This document shows, in pieces, positions 25,410 through 34,770 of a stretch of DNA of 64,000 bases. The stretch covers positions 5,100,501 through 5,164,500 of the forward strand of contig NZ_FNTD01000004.1 in assembly GCF_900104815.1 (NCBI RefSeq). The letters are read 5' to 3'. The number at the start of each line of letters is the position of its first letter. Position 1 is the stretch's first letter. This DNA is from Streptomyces misionensis (GTDB lineage: Bacteria; Actinomycetota; Actinomycetes; Streptomycetales; Streptomycetaceae). Position numbers and translations under genes: made by a program. A model generated the notes under the pieces. The model did not search any database and was not told the DNA's origin. It saw only the letters and a program-made list of their open reading frames with translations.

Positions 25410-26484
25410 ACCGATCTTGGAGGTGGAGGGACTCGTCAAGCACTACCCGCTGACCCGGGGCATCCTGTTCAAGAAGGAGATCGGGGCGGTACGCGCCGTC
25501 GACGGCGTCGACTTCGCCCTCGGCCGGGGCGAGACCCTCGGCATCGTCGGCGAGTCGGGCTGCGGCAAGTCGACCGTCGCCCGGCTGCTGTGCAGCCTGG
25601 AGCGGCCCACCGCCGGGTCCATCCGGTTCAAGGGCGAGGACATCACCCGGCTGTCGGGCCGCGCCCTGAAGGCCGTGCGCCGCAACATCCAGATGGTCTT
25701 CCAGGACCCCTACACCTCGCTCAACCCCCGTATGACGGTGGGCGACATCGTGGGGGAGCCGTACGAGATCCACCCCGAGGCCGCCCCCAAGGGGGACCGG
25801 CGCCGGCGGGTGCGGGAACTGCTGGACGTGGTGGGGCTCGACCCGGACTACGTCAACCGCTACCCGCACCAGTTCTCCGGCGGCCAGCGCCAGCGCATCG
25901 GCATCGCGCGGGGGCTCGCGCTGCGCCCGGAGGTCATCGTCGCCGACGAACCGGTGTCCGCCCTGGACGTCTCCGTGCAGGCACAGGTGATCAACCTGAT
26001 GGCCCGGCTCCAGACGGAGTTCGACCTCTCCTACGTGTTCATCGCGCACGACCTGTCGATCGTGCGGCACATCTCCGACCGGGTCGCGGTGATGTACCTG
26101 GGCCGGATCGTGGAGACGGGACGGGACGCGGAGATCTACGACCACCCGACGCACCCGTACACCCAGGCGCTGCTGTCGGCGGTGCCGGTCCCGGACCCCG
26201 GGGCCCGCGAGCGCCGCGAGCGGATCATCCTCGGCGGCGACGTGCCCTCGCCCACGGACATCCCCTCCGGGTGCCGCTTCCGCACCCGGTGCTGGAAGGC
26301 GCGGGAGCGGTGCGCCCGGGAGGTGCCGGCCCTCGCGGTGCCCGCGGTGTTCGAGCGGGGCGGGGGACCGGCCGCGCACGACTCGGCGTGCCACTTCGCC
26401 GAGGAGCGGCGGGTGGTGCCGCCGGAGGACCCCGGAGGGCCCGAGGCGCCGCAGGCCACGGTGAACGGCAACGGGCCGGGGTGA
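25393..26484 (+). CDS. peptide importer ATPase, OppF type (third operon)
   Basis: A 363-residue ABC ATPase with GGAGGGAG before the ATG at 25393. It begins with [13 protein letters not shown] OppF sequence ([19 protein letters not shown]). Walker A GESGCGKS, signature FSGGQRQR, Walker B VIVADEP, switch [10 protein letters not shown], cysteine motif [10 protein letters not shown]. Last gene of the operon. Its stop codon lies in the 5' arm of a strong terminator and it converges on the S9 peptidase gene. Confidence 0.92.
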   Translation: MTASGEPILEVEGLVKHYPLTRGILFKKEIGAVRAVDGVDFALGRGETLGIVGESGCGKSTVARLLCSLERPTAGSIRFKGEDITRLSGRALKAVRRNIQMVFQDPYTSLNPRMTVGDIVGEPYEIHPEAAPKGDRRRRVRELLDVVGLDPDYVNRYPHQFSGGQRQRIGIARGLALRPEVIVADEPVSALDVSVQAQVINLMARLQTEFDLSYVFIAHDLSIVRHISDRVAVMYLGRIVETGRDAEIYDHPTHPYTQALLSAVPVPDPGARERRERIILGGDVPSPTDIPSGCRFRTRCWKARERCAREVPALAVPAVFERGGGPAAHDSACHFAEERRVVPPEDPGGPEAPQATVNGNGPG

Positions 26485-26500
26485 CACGCACCCCGGCCCG
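26472..26500. terminator. terminator overlapping the stop codon of the third importer operon
   Basis: Perfect 12-bp stem CGGGCCGGGGTG / CACCCCGGCCCG with a 5-base loop. The TGA stop (26482-26484) is at the top of the left arm. Because it lies between converging genes it can serve both strands. Confidence 0.8.
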
Positions 26501-26597
26501 CTCACGGCACCCGCACGGCCGTATGCGCGGCAGCCTGCCGTGTCCGCATATCGGTACCGCTACCGGCGCGTTGCCCGCGTGTTAACGCGGCCGGGGC

Positions 26598-28712
26598 TCA
26601 GCCCAGGGAGCGCCGCAGGAAGTCCAGCTGGAGCCTGAGCAGGTTCTCCGCGACCGTCTCCTGGGGGGTCATGTGGGTGACCCCGGACAGCGGCAGCACC
26701 TCGTGCGGGCGGCCGGCGGCCAGCAGGGCGGAGGACAGCCGCAGGGAGTGGGCGACCACCACGTTGTCGTCCGCGAGACCGTGGATGATCATCATCGGGC
26801 GGTGCGGCTCGGCCGGGTCGACCAGGCCGGCGTCGTCGATCAGCGAGTTGCGGCGGTAGACCTCGGGCTGCTCGTTCGGGTCGCCCAGGTAGCGCTCCTG
26901 GTAGTGGGTGTCGTAGAGGCGCAGGTCGGTGACGGGGGCGCCGACCACCGCCGCGTGGAAGACGTCCGGGCGGCGCAGCACCGCGAGCGCCGAGAGGTAG
27001 CCGCCGAAGGACCAGCCCCGGATCGCCACCCGGTCCAGGTCCAGCGGGAACCGCTCGGCGAGCGACCGGAGCGCGTCCACCTGGTCCTGGAGCACGAGTT
27101 CCGCCACGTCGTCGCGGATCTCCTTCTCCCAGGCCGGCGAGCGCCCGGGGGTGCCCCGGCCGTCGGCCACGATCACGGCGAAGCCCTGGTCGGCGAACCA
27201 CTGGGAGGTGAGATGCGCGTTGTGCGCGGCGACCACCCGCTGGCCGTGCGGACCGCCGTAGGGGTCCAGCAGAACCGGCAGGGGAGTGTCACCGGGGTAG
27301 TCCCGTGGCATAAGCACGGCGCACGGAATTCGGCGTGCGCCCCCCTCGGTGAGGGTGACCCGGGGGGACAAACCGGGGTCTTCGGCGTACGACCGGACAG
27401 TGGCCGCCGGTTTCCCGTCACGCAGCACCTGGACACGGGCGCCCGGCCTGTCGAGCGTGGCGGAGACCAGCACGGTCACGCCCCCGGCGCGTACCGCCGA
27501 GTGCACGCCGGGCTCCTGGGAGACGCGCTCCACACCCAGCTCGTTCACGCGGTAGACATGGATCTCACCGGTCTCCGGCGCCTCCGCCTCGGCACCCGCG
27601 GAGGCCGAGACGAGCACGTCGTCCGCGCCCACGTCCAGCACCGCGCGGATGTGCAACTGGCCGCTGGTCAGCGGACGTTCGCCCACGGTCAGGACGCGTG
27701 CGCCGCCCTCGTCCGCGATCCGGACCAACTGGCCGGAGGGGCTCCAGCAGGGCACCCCGGCAAACAGTTCCAGCCAATCTGGGTCCTCGTCCGCGTGCAC
27801 CATCCGGGTCGTCCCGGTGTCCGGGTCCACCGCCAGGAACAGCTGGCTGCGCTGGTCCCTGGCCTGCACCAGGATCAGCGGCGCACCCGCCTCTGACCAG
27901 TGCACTCGGGCCAGATACGGGTAGCGGGCGCGGTCCCACAGCACCTCGGTGCGCGCACCGTCGAGGCCGAGCACGAACAGCCGTACGTCCGCGTTCGGGG
28001 TGCCCGCGGCGGGGTAGGCGACGTTACGTGGCTCACTCTCGGGGTGGGCCGGATCCGCGATCCACCAGCGGGCCACCGGCGTGTCGTCCGCGCGGGCCAC
28101 CAGCAGCCGGTCCGACCCCGGCGCCCACCAGAAGCCCCGGTGGCGTGCCATCTCCTCGGCCGCGATGAACTCCGCGAGCCCGTAGGTGACGTTCTCCGTC
28201 TCCGGCTCGGCGAGCGCGCGGTCGCCCTCGCCGTCGGCGCCCACGACGCGCAGGGCGCCCTGCGCGACGTACGCGACGTGCCGGCCGTCGGGGGCCGGAC
28301 GGGGGTCGATCACCGGTGCCGGGACGGCGAGTTCACGGGTCTCGCCGGTCGTCAGACGCGCCGTGAAAAGCCGCCCTGACAAGGTGAAAGCCGCCAACTC
28401 CACGGCGGCGTCGGTGGCGTGGCCGACGATGCCGGCCCCGCCCTCGCGGCTGCGCTCGCGGCGCGCCCGCTCCTCGGGCGACAGCTGTTCGGAGGCGCCC
28501 CGCAGGAGGGTACCCGGGTCGGCGACGAGGCGCTCGGTGCCGTCCGGAAGGTCCAGCACCCACAGGGAGTTGGCCCGGTCGGTGCCGGAGCTCGATCGGA
28601 GGAACGCGACACGTGCGCCGTCGGGCGCCACGGTGAATCCACGCGGCGCGCCGAGGGTGAACCGCTGGGTCCTGGCGTGCCTACGGGGGAAGGAGTCGGA
28701 CTCGGTCGTCAT
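26598..28712 (-). CDS. S9-family peptidase (dipeptidyl peptidase IV / prolyl oligopeptidase type)
   Basis: A 704-residue protein without signal peptide, so probably cytoplasmic. The N-terminal ~430 residues form the DPPIV-like beta-propeller (repeats such as TVAPDGARVAFLR, YAAGTPNADVRLFVLGLDG). The C-terminal alpha/beta hydrolase has the nucleophile in GWSFGGY (Ser568), Asp648 in HGLADDN and His680 in SGVTHM. ATG at 28712 is chosen because TATGGT lies exactly 6 bases upstream, giving a leaderless promoter; longer versions have non-family sequence. It would remove N-terminal dipeptides, often after proline. Convergent with the third peptide importer, suggesting use of imported peptides (inference). 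Confidence 0.92.
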   Translation of the reverse strand: MTTESDSFPRRHARTQRFTLGAPRGFTVAPDGARVAFLRSSSGTDRANSLWVLDLPDGTERLVADPGTLLRGASEQLSPEERARRERSREGGAGIVGHATDAAVELAAFTLSGRLFTARLTTGETRELAVPAPVIDPRPAPDGRHVAYVAQGALRVVGADGEGDRALAEPETENVTYGLAEFIAAEEMARHRGFWWAPGSDRLLVARADDTPVARWWIADPAHPESEPRNVAYPAAGTPNADVRLFVLGLDGARTEVLWDRARYPYLARVHWSEAGAPLILVQARDQRSQLFLAVDPDTGTTRMVHADEDPDWLELFAGVPCWSPSGQLVRIADEGGARVLTVGERPLTSGQLHIRAVLDVGADDVLVSASAGAEAEAPETGEIHVYRVNELGVERVSQEPGVHSAVRAGGVTVLVSATLDRPGARVQVLRDGKPAATVRSYAEDPGLSPRVTLTEGGARRIPCAVLMPRDYPGDTPLPVLLDPYGGPHGQRVVAAHNAHLTSQWFADQGFAVIVADGRGTPGRSPAWEKEIRDDVAELVLQDQVDALRSLAERFPLDLDRVAIRGWSFGGYLSALAVLRRPDVFHAAVVGAPVTDLRLYDTHYQERYLGDPNEQPEVYRRNSLIDDAGLVDPAEPHRPMMIIHGLADDNVVVAHSLRLSSALLAAGRPHEVLPLSGVTHMTPQETVAENLLRLQLDFLRRSLG

Positions 28713-28718
28713 ACCCCG

Positions 28719-28724
28719 ACCATA
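28719..28724 (-). promoter_or_regulatory. -10 element (TATGGT) of a leaderless promoter for the S9 peptidase
   Basis: TATGGT on the minus strand ends 6 bases before the ATG at 28712 and fits the actinobacterial TAnnnT -10. No Shine-Dalgarno is present, so transcription probably starts at the A of the start codon. Confidence 0.5.
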
Positions 28725-28889
28725 TTGGCCATGCGCCCCCTTGTGCGGCTGTGCGCCGAGCGATGCGCGAGCACGGATAGTTATGATCACTACCGCTGTG
28801 TGGGTATGAACCTGCCGGTGCCTGCATGGACTTGCTCTACCGATCTTTCCGAACAGCCGCGTCCCTGGGAACTTTGGAGGTGAGCCGCC

Positions 28890-29084
28890 GTGGCACTCTC
28901 GATTTCGGCGGTGGTGCTGCTGGCGATCATCGTCTTCCTGCTGATGAAGAAGTCCGGGCTCAAGGGCGGCCACGCGGTGGTCTGCATCCTGCTCGGCTTC
29001 TACCTCGCCTCCTCCACCATCGCGCCCACGATCAGTCAGCTGACCTCGAACGTGGCGAGCATGATCGGCAGCATCAAGTTCTGA
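28890..29084 (+). CDS. small two-helix membrane protein, conserved actinobacterial type
   Basis: 64 residues. GTG at 28890 has GGAGG 9 bases upstream. Two hydrophobic segments (residues about 3-18 and 28-46) are separated by the basic turn KKSGLKGGHAVV. The motif HAVVCILLGFYLASSTIAP resembles, from memory, small proteins encoded by Streptomyces plasmids and integrative elements near transfer genes. Here there is no transfer gene nearby, so it may be a chromosomal homologue. It is a stand-alone gene with a 177-bp upstream region containing a possible TATGAT -10 at 28782-28787. Confidence 0.75.
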   Translation: MALSISAVVLLAIIVFLLMKKSGLKGGHAVVCILLGFYLASSTIAPTISQLTSNVASMIGSIKF

Positions 29085-29203
29085 ACGGCCTCCCGGCCGG
29101 CCCGTCCCGTCCGGCCGTGCGGGTTCCCTCCCTCGCGGCCCGCAAACCGCCGGAGCCGGGGGACGGGGAGGCCCGGGGGCACGGGGTACACCGTCGGCCT
29201 GCG

Positions 29204-29209
29204 TAGGGT
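29204..29209 (+). promoter_or_regulatory. -10 element (TAGGGT) of a leaderless promoter for mshB
   Basis: TAGGGT ends 6 bases before the mshB ATG at 29216 and there is no Shine-Dalgarno. This is the classic spacing of leaderless actinobacterial promoters. The -35 is weak. Confidence 0.6.
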
Positions 29210-29215
29210 GGTGGC

Positions 29216-30094
29216 ATGACGGAACTGTCCTCCTTTGGGTCGCGGGGCGCTCGGCGGCTGCTCCTGGTGCATGCGCACCCGGACGACGAGTCGATCAACA
29301 ACGGCGCCACCATGGCCAAGTACGTGGCCGAGGGTGCGCACGTGACGCTGGTCACCTGCACCCTGGGGGAGCGGGGGGAGTGCATCCCGCCCGGACTGCG
29401 GCATCTGACCGGGGCCGCCCTGGGCGCGCACCGGCGCGGCGAGCTGGCCGCCGCCCTCGCCGCGCTGGGGGTCACCGACGCCCGGCTGCTCGGCGGCGCG
29501 GGCCGCTACGGCGACTCCGGGATGATGGGCACCGCGGACAACGAGGACCCCGGCTGCTTCTGGCGGGCCGACGTGGACGAGGCCGCCGGCCACCTCGTCG
29601 AGGTGATCCTGGAGACCCGGCCCCAGGTCCTCGTCACCTACGACGACAACGGCGGCTACGGCCACCCGGACCACATCCAGGCCCACCGCGTCGCCATGCG
29701 CGCCGTGGACCTCGCGGCCGAGCGCGGCCACCGCGTCGACAAGGTCTACTGGAACCGCACCCCGCGCTCCGTGGCCGAGGCCGCCTTCGCCCGGCTCCAG
29801 GACGAGCTGCCGACGCTGCCCTTCACCAAGAGCGCCGACCTGGACGACGTACCCGGAGTGGTGGACGACGAGCGGATCACCACCGCCGTCGACGGCACCG
29901 CACACGCCGCCGCCAAGGCCGCCGCGATGCGCGCCCACGCCACCCAGATCGAGGTGGCCGGGTCCTGCTTCGCACTCTCCAACGAGCTGGCCCAGCCCCT
30001 GTTCACCACCGAGTACTACGAGTTGGTGCGCGGCACGGCCGTCCCCGGCGAGACCGACCTGTTCGCCGGCCTCGGCGTCGAGGAGACCTCGTGA
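29216..30094 (+). CDS. mshB: mycothiol biosynthesis deacetylase MshB
   Basis: A 292-residue zinc deacetylase of the PIG-L family. It removes acetyl from GlcNAc-inositol in the second step of mycothiol synthesis. The metal/catalytic motif HAHPDDE is at residues 19-25 (His21 and Asp24 ligands, Asp23 general base) and the second histidine pair is GHPDH (His150, His153). NNGATMAKY and GERGE flanks are typical of MshB rather than of mycothiol S-conjugate amidase. GTGA overlap couples it to the next membrane-protein gene. Confidence 0.95.
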   Translation: MTELSSFGSRGARRLLLVHAHPDDESINNGATMAKYVAEGAHVTLVTCTLGERGECIPPGLRHLTGAALGAHRRGELAAALAALGVTDARLLGGAGRYGDSGMMGTADNEDPGCFWRADVDEAAGHLVEVILETRPQVLVTYDDNGGYGHPDHIQAHRVAMRAVDLAAERGHRVDKVYWNRTPRSVAEAAFARLQDELPTLPFTKSADLDDVPGVVDDERITTAVDGTAHAAAKAAAMRAHATQIEVAGSCFALSNELAQPLFTTEYYELVRGTAVPGETDLFAGLGVEETS

Positions 30095-30519
30095 GCGGCG
30101 GAGCGGGCAACGGCGCCCCGGGCTCGATGCTCGCCCAGCCGCTGCGGCCGCCGTCCGCGGGGCGGGCCGCGGCGTACGTCGGCCTCTTCCTGCTCGGCGC
30201 CCTCGTCGCGGTCGCCGGCGCGCTGGTGCAGGCCGCCTGGTTCCCCGGCGGGCTGCTGCTCGCCCTGGCCGCCGCGGTCGGCACCTTCCTCGGCGGCTCG
30301 TACGCCACCCGGTCCCGGGGCGGCGCGATGGCCCCGGCGGCGGGCTGGATCGTCACCGTCATACTGCTCACCTCCTCGCGCCCCGAGGGCGACTTCCTCT
30401 TCGGCGCGGGCGGCGGTTCCTACCTCTTCCTCTTCGGTGGCATGGCGCTCGCTGTGATCTGCGCCACGCTTGGCGCGATGCGGCAACCTCGTGACGGCTC
30501 CGCCCGACTTGGGAAGTGA
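30091..30519 (+). CDS. DUF6113-like four-helix membrane protein
   Basis: 142 residues. GTG at 30091 overlaps the mshB stop (GTGA) and has GAGGAG 5 bases upstream. Four predicted transmembrane helices (about residues 27-47, 49-67, 78-98 and 112-132). The position directly behind mshB matches the uncharacterised Rv1171 next to Rv1170 (mshB) in M. tuberculosis as I remember it. Function unknown; the conserved coupling hints at a link to mycothiol or envelope metabolism but this is inference. Confidence 0.8.
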   Translation: MSGGAGNGAPGSMLAQPLRPPSAGRAAAYVGLFLLGALVAVAGALVQAAWFPGGLLLALAAAVGTFLGGSYATRSRGGAMAPAAGWIVTVILLTSSRPEGDFLFGAGGGSYLFLFGGMALAVICATLGAMRQPRDGSARLGK

Positions 30520-30716
30520 CGTACCGCTTTCCGGTGCCGCCCGCGTGCGAGTCGGGTGTGGGTTTCCCCGGCGGTCAGGGGATGCCCGCCGGAAGCGGCC
30601 AGTATGGTGGTGCGCGCCGCCGAACCTCCCCCACGCTGCCGACCTCGTTCGAGCCGGGGGGACCGCCAGAGCAGTGAGGTCGTGTCGGGCGGCGGAGCCA
30701 ACTGGGAGAACCTGCC

Positions 30717-32942
30717 TTGAGTCGTGAAACTGACACTCCGTCCTCCGGGCCCAACGGGCGCGGCGGAGCCGCGTACCCCTCCGGCACCCCGCCGTACGGG
30801 ACCCCCATGGCTTCCGACGACGGTACGGACGCGGCCCGTTCGGGCGCGCCGGAGGAACGCAAGACCGAGACCACGCTGACGACCCGGATCCGGATCAACA
30901 TCCCCGGGTCCCGGCCGATCCCGCCGGTCGTCGTGCGCAAGCCCGTCGGGGACGGTGAGTCCGCCGAGGGCGCCCGCGAGGAGAGGCCGGCCGCCGAGGC
31001 GCGCACCCCGGCCGCCGCGGCGCCCGCCCCGCAGGCGCCCGCCGAGCCCGCGGCCCCGGCCGAGGAGAAGACCAGCGACTGGTTCGCGCCGCGCAAGTCC
31101 TCCGCGGGCAAGGCCGCGACCGGCAAGGGCGGCGCCAACGGCGGCAAGAACCCCGGCGGTTCCACCGCTGCCTCCGGCGCGCCGGGTGCCCGTCCGGGTG
31201 GACCGGGTGCGAACGGCGCGGCGGGTGGCACCGGCGCACGCCCCGGCGGTGTGGTCGGCTCCATGAGCGTGCCCGGCCGCTCCGGCAAGACCAACGGCGC
31301 GGGCCTGCCCGGCGCCACCGGCGGCCCCGTGGCCCCCGGGCACGGCGGCGGCACGGGCTCCTTCGACGTCACCGAGGCGCTGGCCGCGGGCCCGCTCGGC
31401 GGCGGCTCCCGGGCCGACGGCAACGGCGGCGAGCCGCGCCGCGACGATCTGCCGTACTTCGCGGAGCACGGCGGCCAGGACGGCTTCGGCGGCCCCGCGG
31501 GCGCGGGCGGCGTGGGCGGTGCCGACGGCGCCGACGGACCGGGCGGCCGCGGCGGCCCGCAGGGCCCCGCCGGGCCGACCGGGGGTCCGGTCACCGGCGA
31601 CAGCCCGCTGGTGCCGGGGACCGGCGGGTACGGCGGCCAGGGCGGCGCGCCCGCGCGCAGCGCCCTCGCGGACATCGCCGACCTCGACGGCCCGGGCGCG
31701 CCCGGGGGTCCCGCGGGCGCTCCGGGCACCGGGTTCGGTCCCGGCGGCGGGCTCAGCGACGACACCGCGATCCTCACCCCGCAGAAGCCGGCCCCCGAAC
31801 CGGGCACGCCCGGCTACCGCGCCCCGGACAACGTCTCCGGACACACCGTCACCAGCGGCATCCCGGTCGTCCCGGGCGCAAGCGGCGCCCCGTTCGGCGC
31901 GGGCGGCCCCGGCGGCCCGGCCGGGCAGACCGCGGCCAAGCCCGCGCCCGAGCCCGCCAAGGCCGCGCCCAAGGCGGCGGCCAAGCCGAAGAAGAAGGGG
32001 CGCAGCAAGCTGGTGCTGCTGGCCGTCGGCGTGGTGGTGATCGCGGGCGGCGTCTACGGCGCCGGGCTGCTGATGAACCACACCGACGTGCCCAAGGGCA
32101 CCACCGTGCTCGGCGTCGACATCGGCGGCGGCACCCGTGACGACGCCGTCAAGAAGCTCGACGACGCGTTCGGCAGCCGGGTGGCCAAGCCGCTCAAGCT
32201 GGACGTGGGCGGCAAGACGGTCACCCTCACCCCGGCGAACGCCGGTCTCCAGTTCGACTTCCAGGCAACGGCGAGCCAGGCCGCGACGAGCGACTACAAC
32301 CCGGTCTCCGTGGTCGGCACCCTCTTCGGGCAGAAGCGCGTGGTCGCCCCGGTCATGCCGGTGGACGAGGAGAAGCTCCAGGCCGCCCTCCAGCAGGCCG
32401 GCGGGGGCTCCGGCTCCGGCGCGGTCGTCGAGGGCGGCATCGAGTTCAAGCCCGGCCAGGCCGTGGCCGTCTACGGCAAGCCGGGCAAGGCCATCGACGC
32501 GGCCGGCTCCGCCCAGGCGATCGAACAGGCCTACCGCACGGCCGTGGAGACGAACAGCTCGGCCCCGGTCACCGTGCCGACGACCAACCGGCAGCCGACG
32601 GTCTCCAACGCCGAGGTGGACCGGGAGATGAAGGAGTTCGCGGAGCCGGCGATGTCGGCCAAGGTGACCGTGATGACGGACGCCGCGCACGCGGTTCCCC
32701 TGAGCCCGCAGAACTCGCTGTGGAAGTTCCTCCATGTGACGGCCGTCGACGGCAAGCTGGTCGACAAGCCCGATCTGGCCGCCCTGAAGCAGTTGTACGG
32801 CAAGGCCTTCGACGGCGTCCTCATCACCCGCGGCAACGGCAAGAAGACGCCGGTCACCCCGCAGGACGTCTACGGCGCCCTGCGCCAGGCACTGATGAGC
32901 AAGACCAACCGGGTCGCGGTCATCCCCACGAACCCGAACTGA
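30717..32942 (+). CDS. large single-pass wall-associated protein with peptidoglycan-binding (PG_binding_4-like) domain
   Basis: 741 residues. TTG at 30717 is used with GGGAGA 7 bases upstream; an ATG at 30808 is an alternative. Residues 1 to about 425 are cytoplasmic low complexity, rich in Pro, Gly and Ala with collagen-like GGPGGPAG runs and one block of basic residues (KPKKKGRSK). A single TM helix follows (about residues 431-451). The external 290 residues start with VLGVDIGGGTRDDAVKKL, typical of the putative peptidoglycan-binding domain that accompanies VanW or L,D-transpeptidase domains. No such catalytic domain is present. It may be a wall-tethering scaffold. Confidence 0.82.
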   Translation: MSRETDTPSSGPNGRGGAAYPSGTPPYGTPMASDDGTDAARSGAPEERKTETTLTTRIRINIPGSRPIPPVVVRKPVGDGESAEGAREERPAAEARTPAAAAPAPQAPAEPAAPAEEKTSDWFAPRKSSAGKAATGKGGANGGKNPGGSTAASGAPGARPGGPGANGAAGGTGARPGGVVGSMSVPGRSGKTNGAGLPGATGGPVAPGHGGGTGSFDVTEALAAGPLGGGSRADGNGGEPRRDDLPYFAEHGGQDGFGGPAGAGGVGGADGADGPGGRGGPQGPAGPTGGPVTGDSPLVPGTGGYGGQGGAPARSALADIADLDGPGAPGGPAGAPGTGFGPGGGLSDDTAILTPQKPAPEPGTPGYRAPDNVSGHTVTSGIPVVPGASGAPFGAGGPGGPAGQTAAKPAPEPAKAAPKAAAKPKKKGRSKLVLLAVGVVVIAGGVYGAGLLMNHTDVPKGTTVLGVDIGGGTRDDAVKKLDDAFGSRVAKPLKLDVGGKTVTLTPANAGLQFDFQATASQAATSDYNPVSVVGTLFGQKRVVAPVMPVDEEKLQAALQQAGGGSGSGAVVEGGIEFKPGQAVAVYGKPGKAIDAAGSAQAIEQAYRTAVETNSSAPVTVPTTNRQPTVSNAEVDREMKEFAEPAMSAKVTVMTDAAHAVPLSPQNSLWKFLHVTAVDGKLVDKPDLAALKQLYGKAFDGVLITRGNGKKTPVTPQDVYGALRQALMSKTNRVAVIPTNPN

Positions 32943-33016
32943 GGTCCGCGGCAGGGGCGTTCGGCACCGCGCCGGGCGCCCCCGACGCGTCCCCCGGGGG
33001 ACGTCACCCCGGCCGC

Positions 33017-33030
33017 ATGACATCTGTCAT
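33017..33030. promoter_or_regulatory. palindromic candidate operator ATGACA-TC-TGTCAT
   Basis: A perfect 6-2-6 inverted repeat centred 57 bp upstream of the ABC exporter start (33081). Its operon ends with a DesK/DesR-type two-component system, so this is a likely binding site for that LuxR-type response regulator. No other operon in the window has a copy that I found. Confidence 0.6.
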
Positions 33031-33080
33031 CCCGCACGCAGGATCACCGGCACTGCCGGTCGCCCGTCCCGCCCGGCACG

Positions 33081-34031
33081 ATGGGGACCATGACAACGAC
33101 AGCGGTACCGGCCACCTCCACCGAGGTGGTCGGGTTCGACCAGGTGACCAAGACGTACGGGACGGTGCGGGCCGTCGACGGGCTCTCGCTGCGGCTGCAC
33201 CCGGGGGAGACCGTCGCCCTGCTCGGCCCGAACGGTGCCGGCAAGTCCACCACCCTCGATCTGCTCCTCGGCCTGAAGCAGCCCGACAGCGGCACGGTGA
33301 CCGTGTTCGGCACCAGCCCGCGCGAGGCGATCGTGGCCGGGCGGGTCGGGGCCATGCTCCAGAGCGGCGGCCTGATGGACGAGGTCACCGTCGGCGAACT
33401 GGTCAAGCTGTCCTGCTCGCTGCACCCGCGGCCGTACCCGGTCTCCGACGTGCTGGCCCGCGCCGGGATCACGCAGATCGCCGACCGCAAGGTCAACAAG
33501 CTCTCCGGCGGCCAGGCCCAGCGGGTCCGCTTCGCCCTGGCCACCGCGGGCGACAGCGACCTGATCATCCTGGACGAGCCGACCACCGGCATGGACGTCT
33601 CCGCCCGCCAGGCCTTCTGGGCCACCATGCGCGAGCAGGCCGACCAGGGCCGTACCGTGCTGTTCGCCACGCACTACCTGGAAGAGGCCGACGCCATCGC
33701 CGACCGGGTCCTGGTGCTGCACCGCGGCCGGCTCCTCGCCGACGGCACCGCCGCCGAGATCAAGGCCAGGGCGGGCGCCCGGCGGATCTCCTTCGACCTG
33801 GAGGGCGCCGTCGACGAGGACGCCCTGCGCGCCCTGCCGCGGCTGACCTCCCTCACCGTGTCCCACGGCGGCTTCGGCCACACCGTGCGCCTCCAGTCCG
33901 CCGACGCCGACGCCACCGTGCACGCCCTGTACCGCCTCGGTGTCTACCCCCGCAACCTCGAAGTCACCGGCCTCGGGCTGGAACAGGCGTTCGTCGCCAT
34001 CACGGAGGCCGAGGAGGCCAAGCAGTCGTGA
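33081..34031 (+). CDS. ABC-2 type exporter ATP-binding protein
   Basis: 316 residues. ATG at 33081 or the in-frame ATG at 33090 (MTTTAVPA) could start it; neither has a clear Shine-Dalgarno. Walker A GPNGAGKST (about residues 53-61), Q-loop MLQSGGLMD, signature LSGGQAQR, Walker B LIILDEP, and ATHYLEEAD with the switch histidine. The C-terminal ~90 residues are the substrate/regulatory extension of the CcmA/NodI class. First gene of an exporter-kinase-regulator operon. The exported substrate is not predictable; lipids, peptides or drugs are typical for this class. Confidence 0.92.
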   Translation: MGTMTTTAVPATSTEVVGFDQVTKTYGTVRAVDGLSLRLHPGETVALLGPNGAGKSTTLDLLLGLKQPDSGTVTVFGTSPREAIVAGRVGAMLQSGGLMDEVTVGELVKLSCSLHPRPYPVSDVLARAGITQIADRKVNKLSGGQAQRVRFALATAGDSDLIILDEPTTGMDVSARQAFWATMREQADQGRTVLFATHYLEEADAIADRVLVLHRGRLLADGTAAEIKARAGARRISFDLEGAVDEDALRALPRLTSLTVSHGGFGHTVRLQSADADATVHALYRLGVYPRNLEVTGLGLEQAFVAITEAEEAKQS

Positions 34032-34765
34032 ACTCGCTCATCAAACTGGAACTGACCCGCGCCCTGCGCAACAAGAAGTTCCTGTTCTTCTCGGTGCTCT
34101 ACCCGGCCGTCCTCTTCCTGATCATCGCGGGCAACGCCGACGACACCAGGATCGACGGGACCGGGCTCACCCTGGCGACCTACATGATGGTCTCCATGGC
34201 CTCCTTCGGCGCCCTGACCGCCGTCCTGATGGGCAACAGCGAGCGCATCGCCAAGGAACGCGAGAGCGGCTGGGTGCGGCAGCTGCGGCTGACCCCGCTG
34301 CCCGGGCGCGGCTACGTCCTCGCCAAGACCGCCAGCGCGGCCGTGGTGAGCCTGCCGTCCATCGTGGTGGTCTTCCTGGCCGCCGCCGCGATCAAGCACG
34401 TACGACTGGACGCCTGGCAGTGGCTCGCCCTCACCGGGGTCATCTGGGCCGGCAGCCTCGTCTTCGCCGCGCTCGGCGTCGCCCTCGGCTACCTCGCCTC
34501 CGGGGACGCGGTGCGCCCCATCACGATGATCGTGTACTTCGGCCTGTCGATCCTCGGCGGCCTGTGGATGCCGTCCACCACCTTCCCGCGGTTCCTCCAG
34601 GACATCGCCAAGTGGCTGCCCACCCACGCGTACGCCGCGCTGGGCCGGGCGATCGAGGAGAGCCAGGCCCCGCACACCACGGACATCGCCGTCCTCGCCG
34701 GGTACTTCGTCCTCTTCGCGGGCGGCGCGGCCTGGCTGTACCGGAAGGACACGCTGAAGGCGTGA
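34028..34765 (+). CDS. ABC-2 type exporter permease
   Basis: A 245-residue, six-helix membrane protein. GTG at 34028 overlaps the ATPase stop (GTGA). It starts NSLIKLELTRALRNKKFLFF, typical of ABC2_membrane proteins, and ends with AWLYRKDTLKA. The central EREsGWVRQLRLTPLPGRGY segment is the family signature for drug-type ABC-2 permeases. Works with the ATPase at 33081. Confidence 0.92.
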   Translation: MNSLIKLELTRALRNKKFLFFSVLYPAVLFLIIAGNADDTRIDGTGLTLATYMMVSMASFGALTAVLMGNSERIAKERESGWVRQLRLTPLPGRGYVLAKTASAAVVSLPSIVVVFLAAAAIKHVRLDAWQWLALTGVIWAGSLVFAALGVALGYLASGDAVRPITMIVYFGLSILGGLWMPSTTFPRFLQDIAKWLPTHAYAALGRAIEESQAPHTTDIAVLAGYFVLFAGGAAWLYRKDTLKA

Positions 34766-34770
34766 GCACG

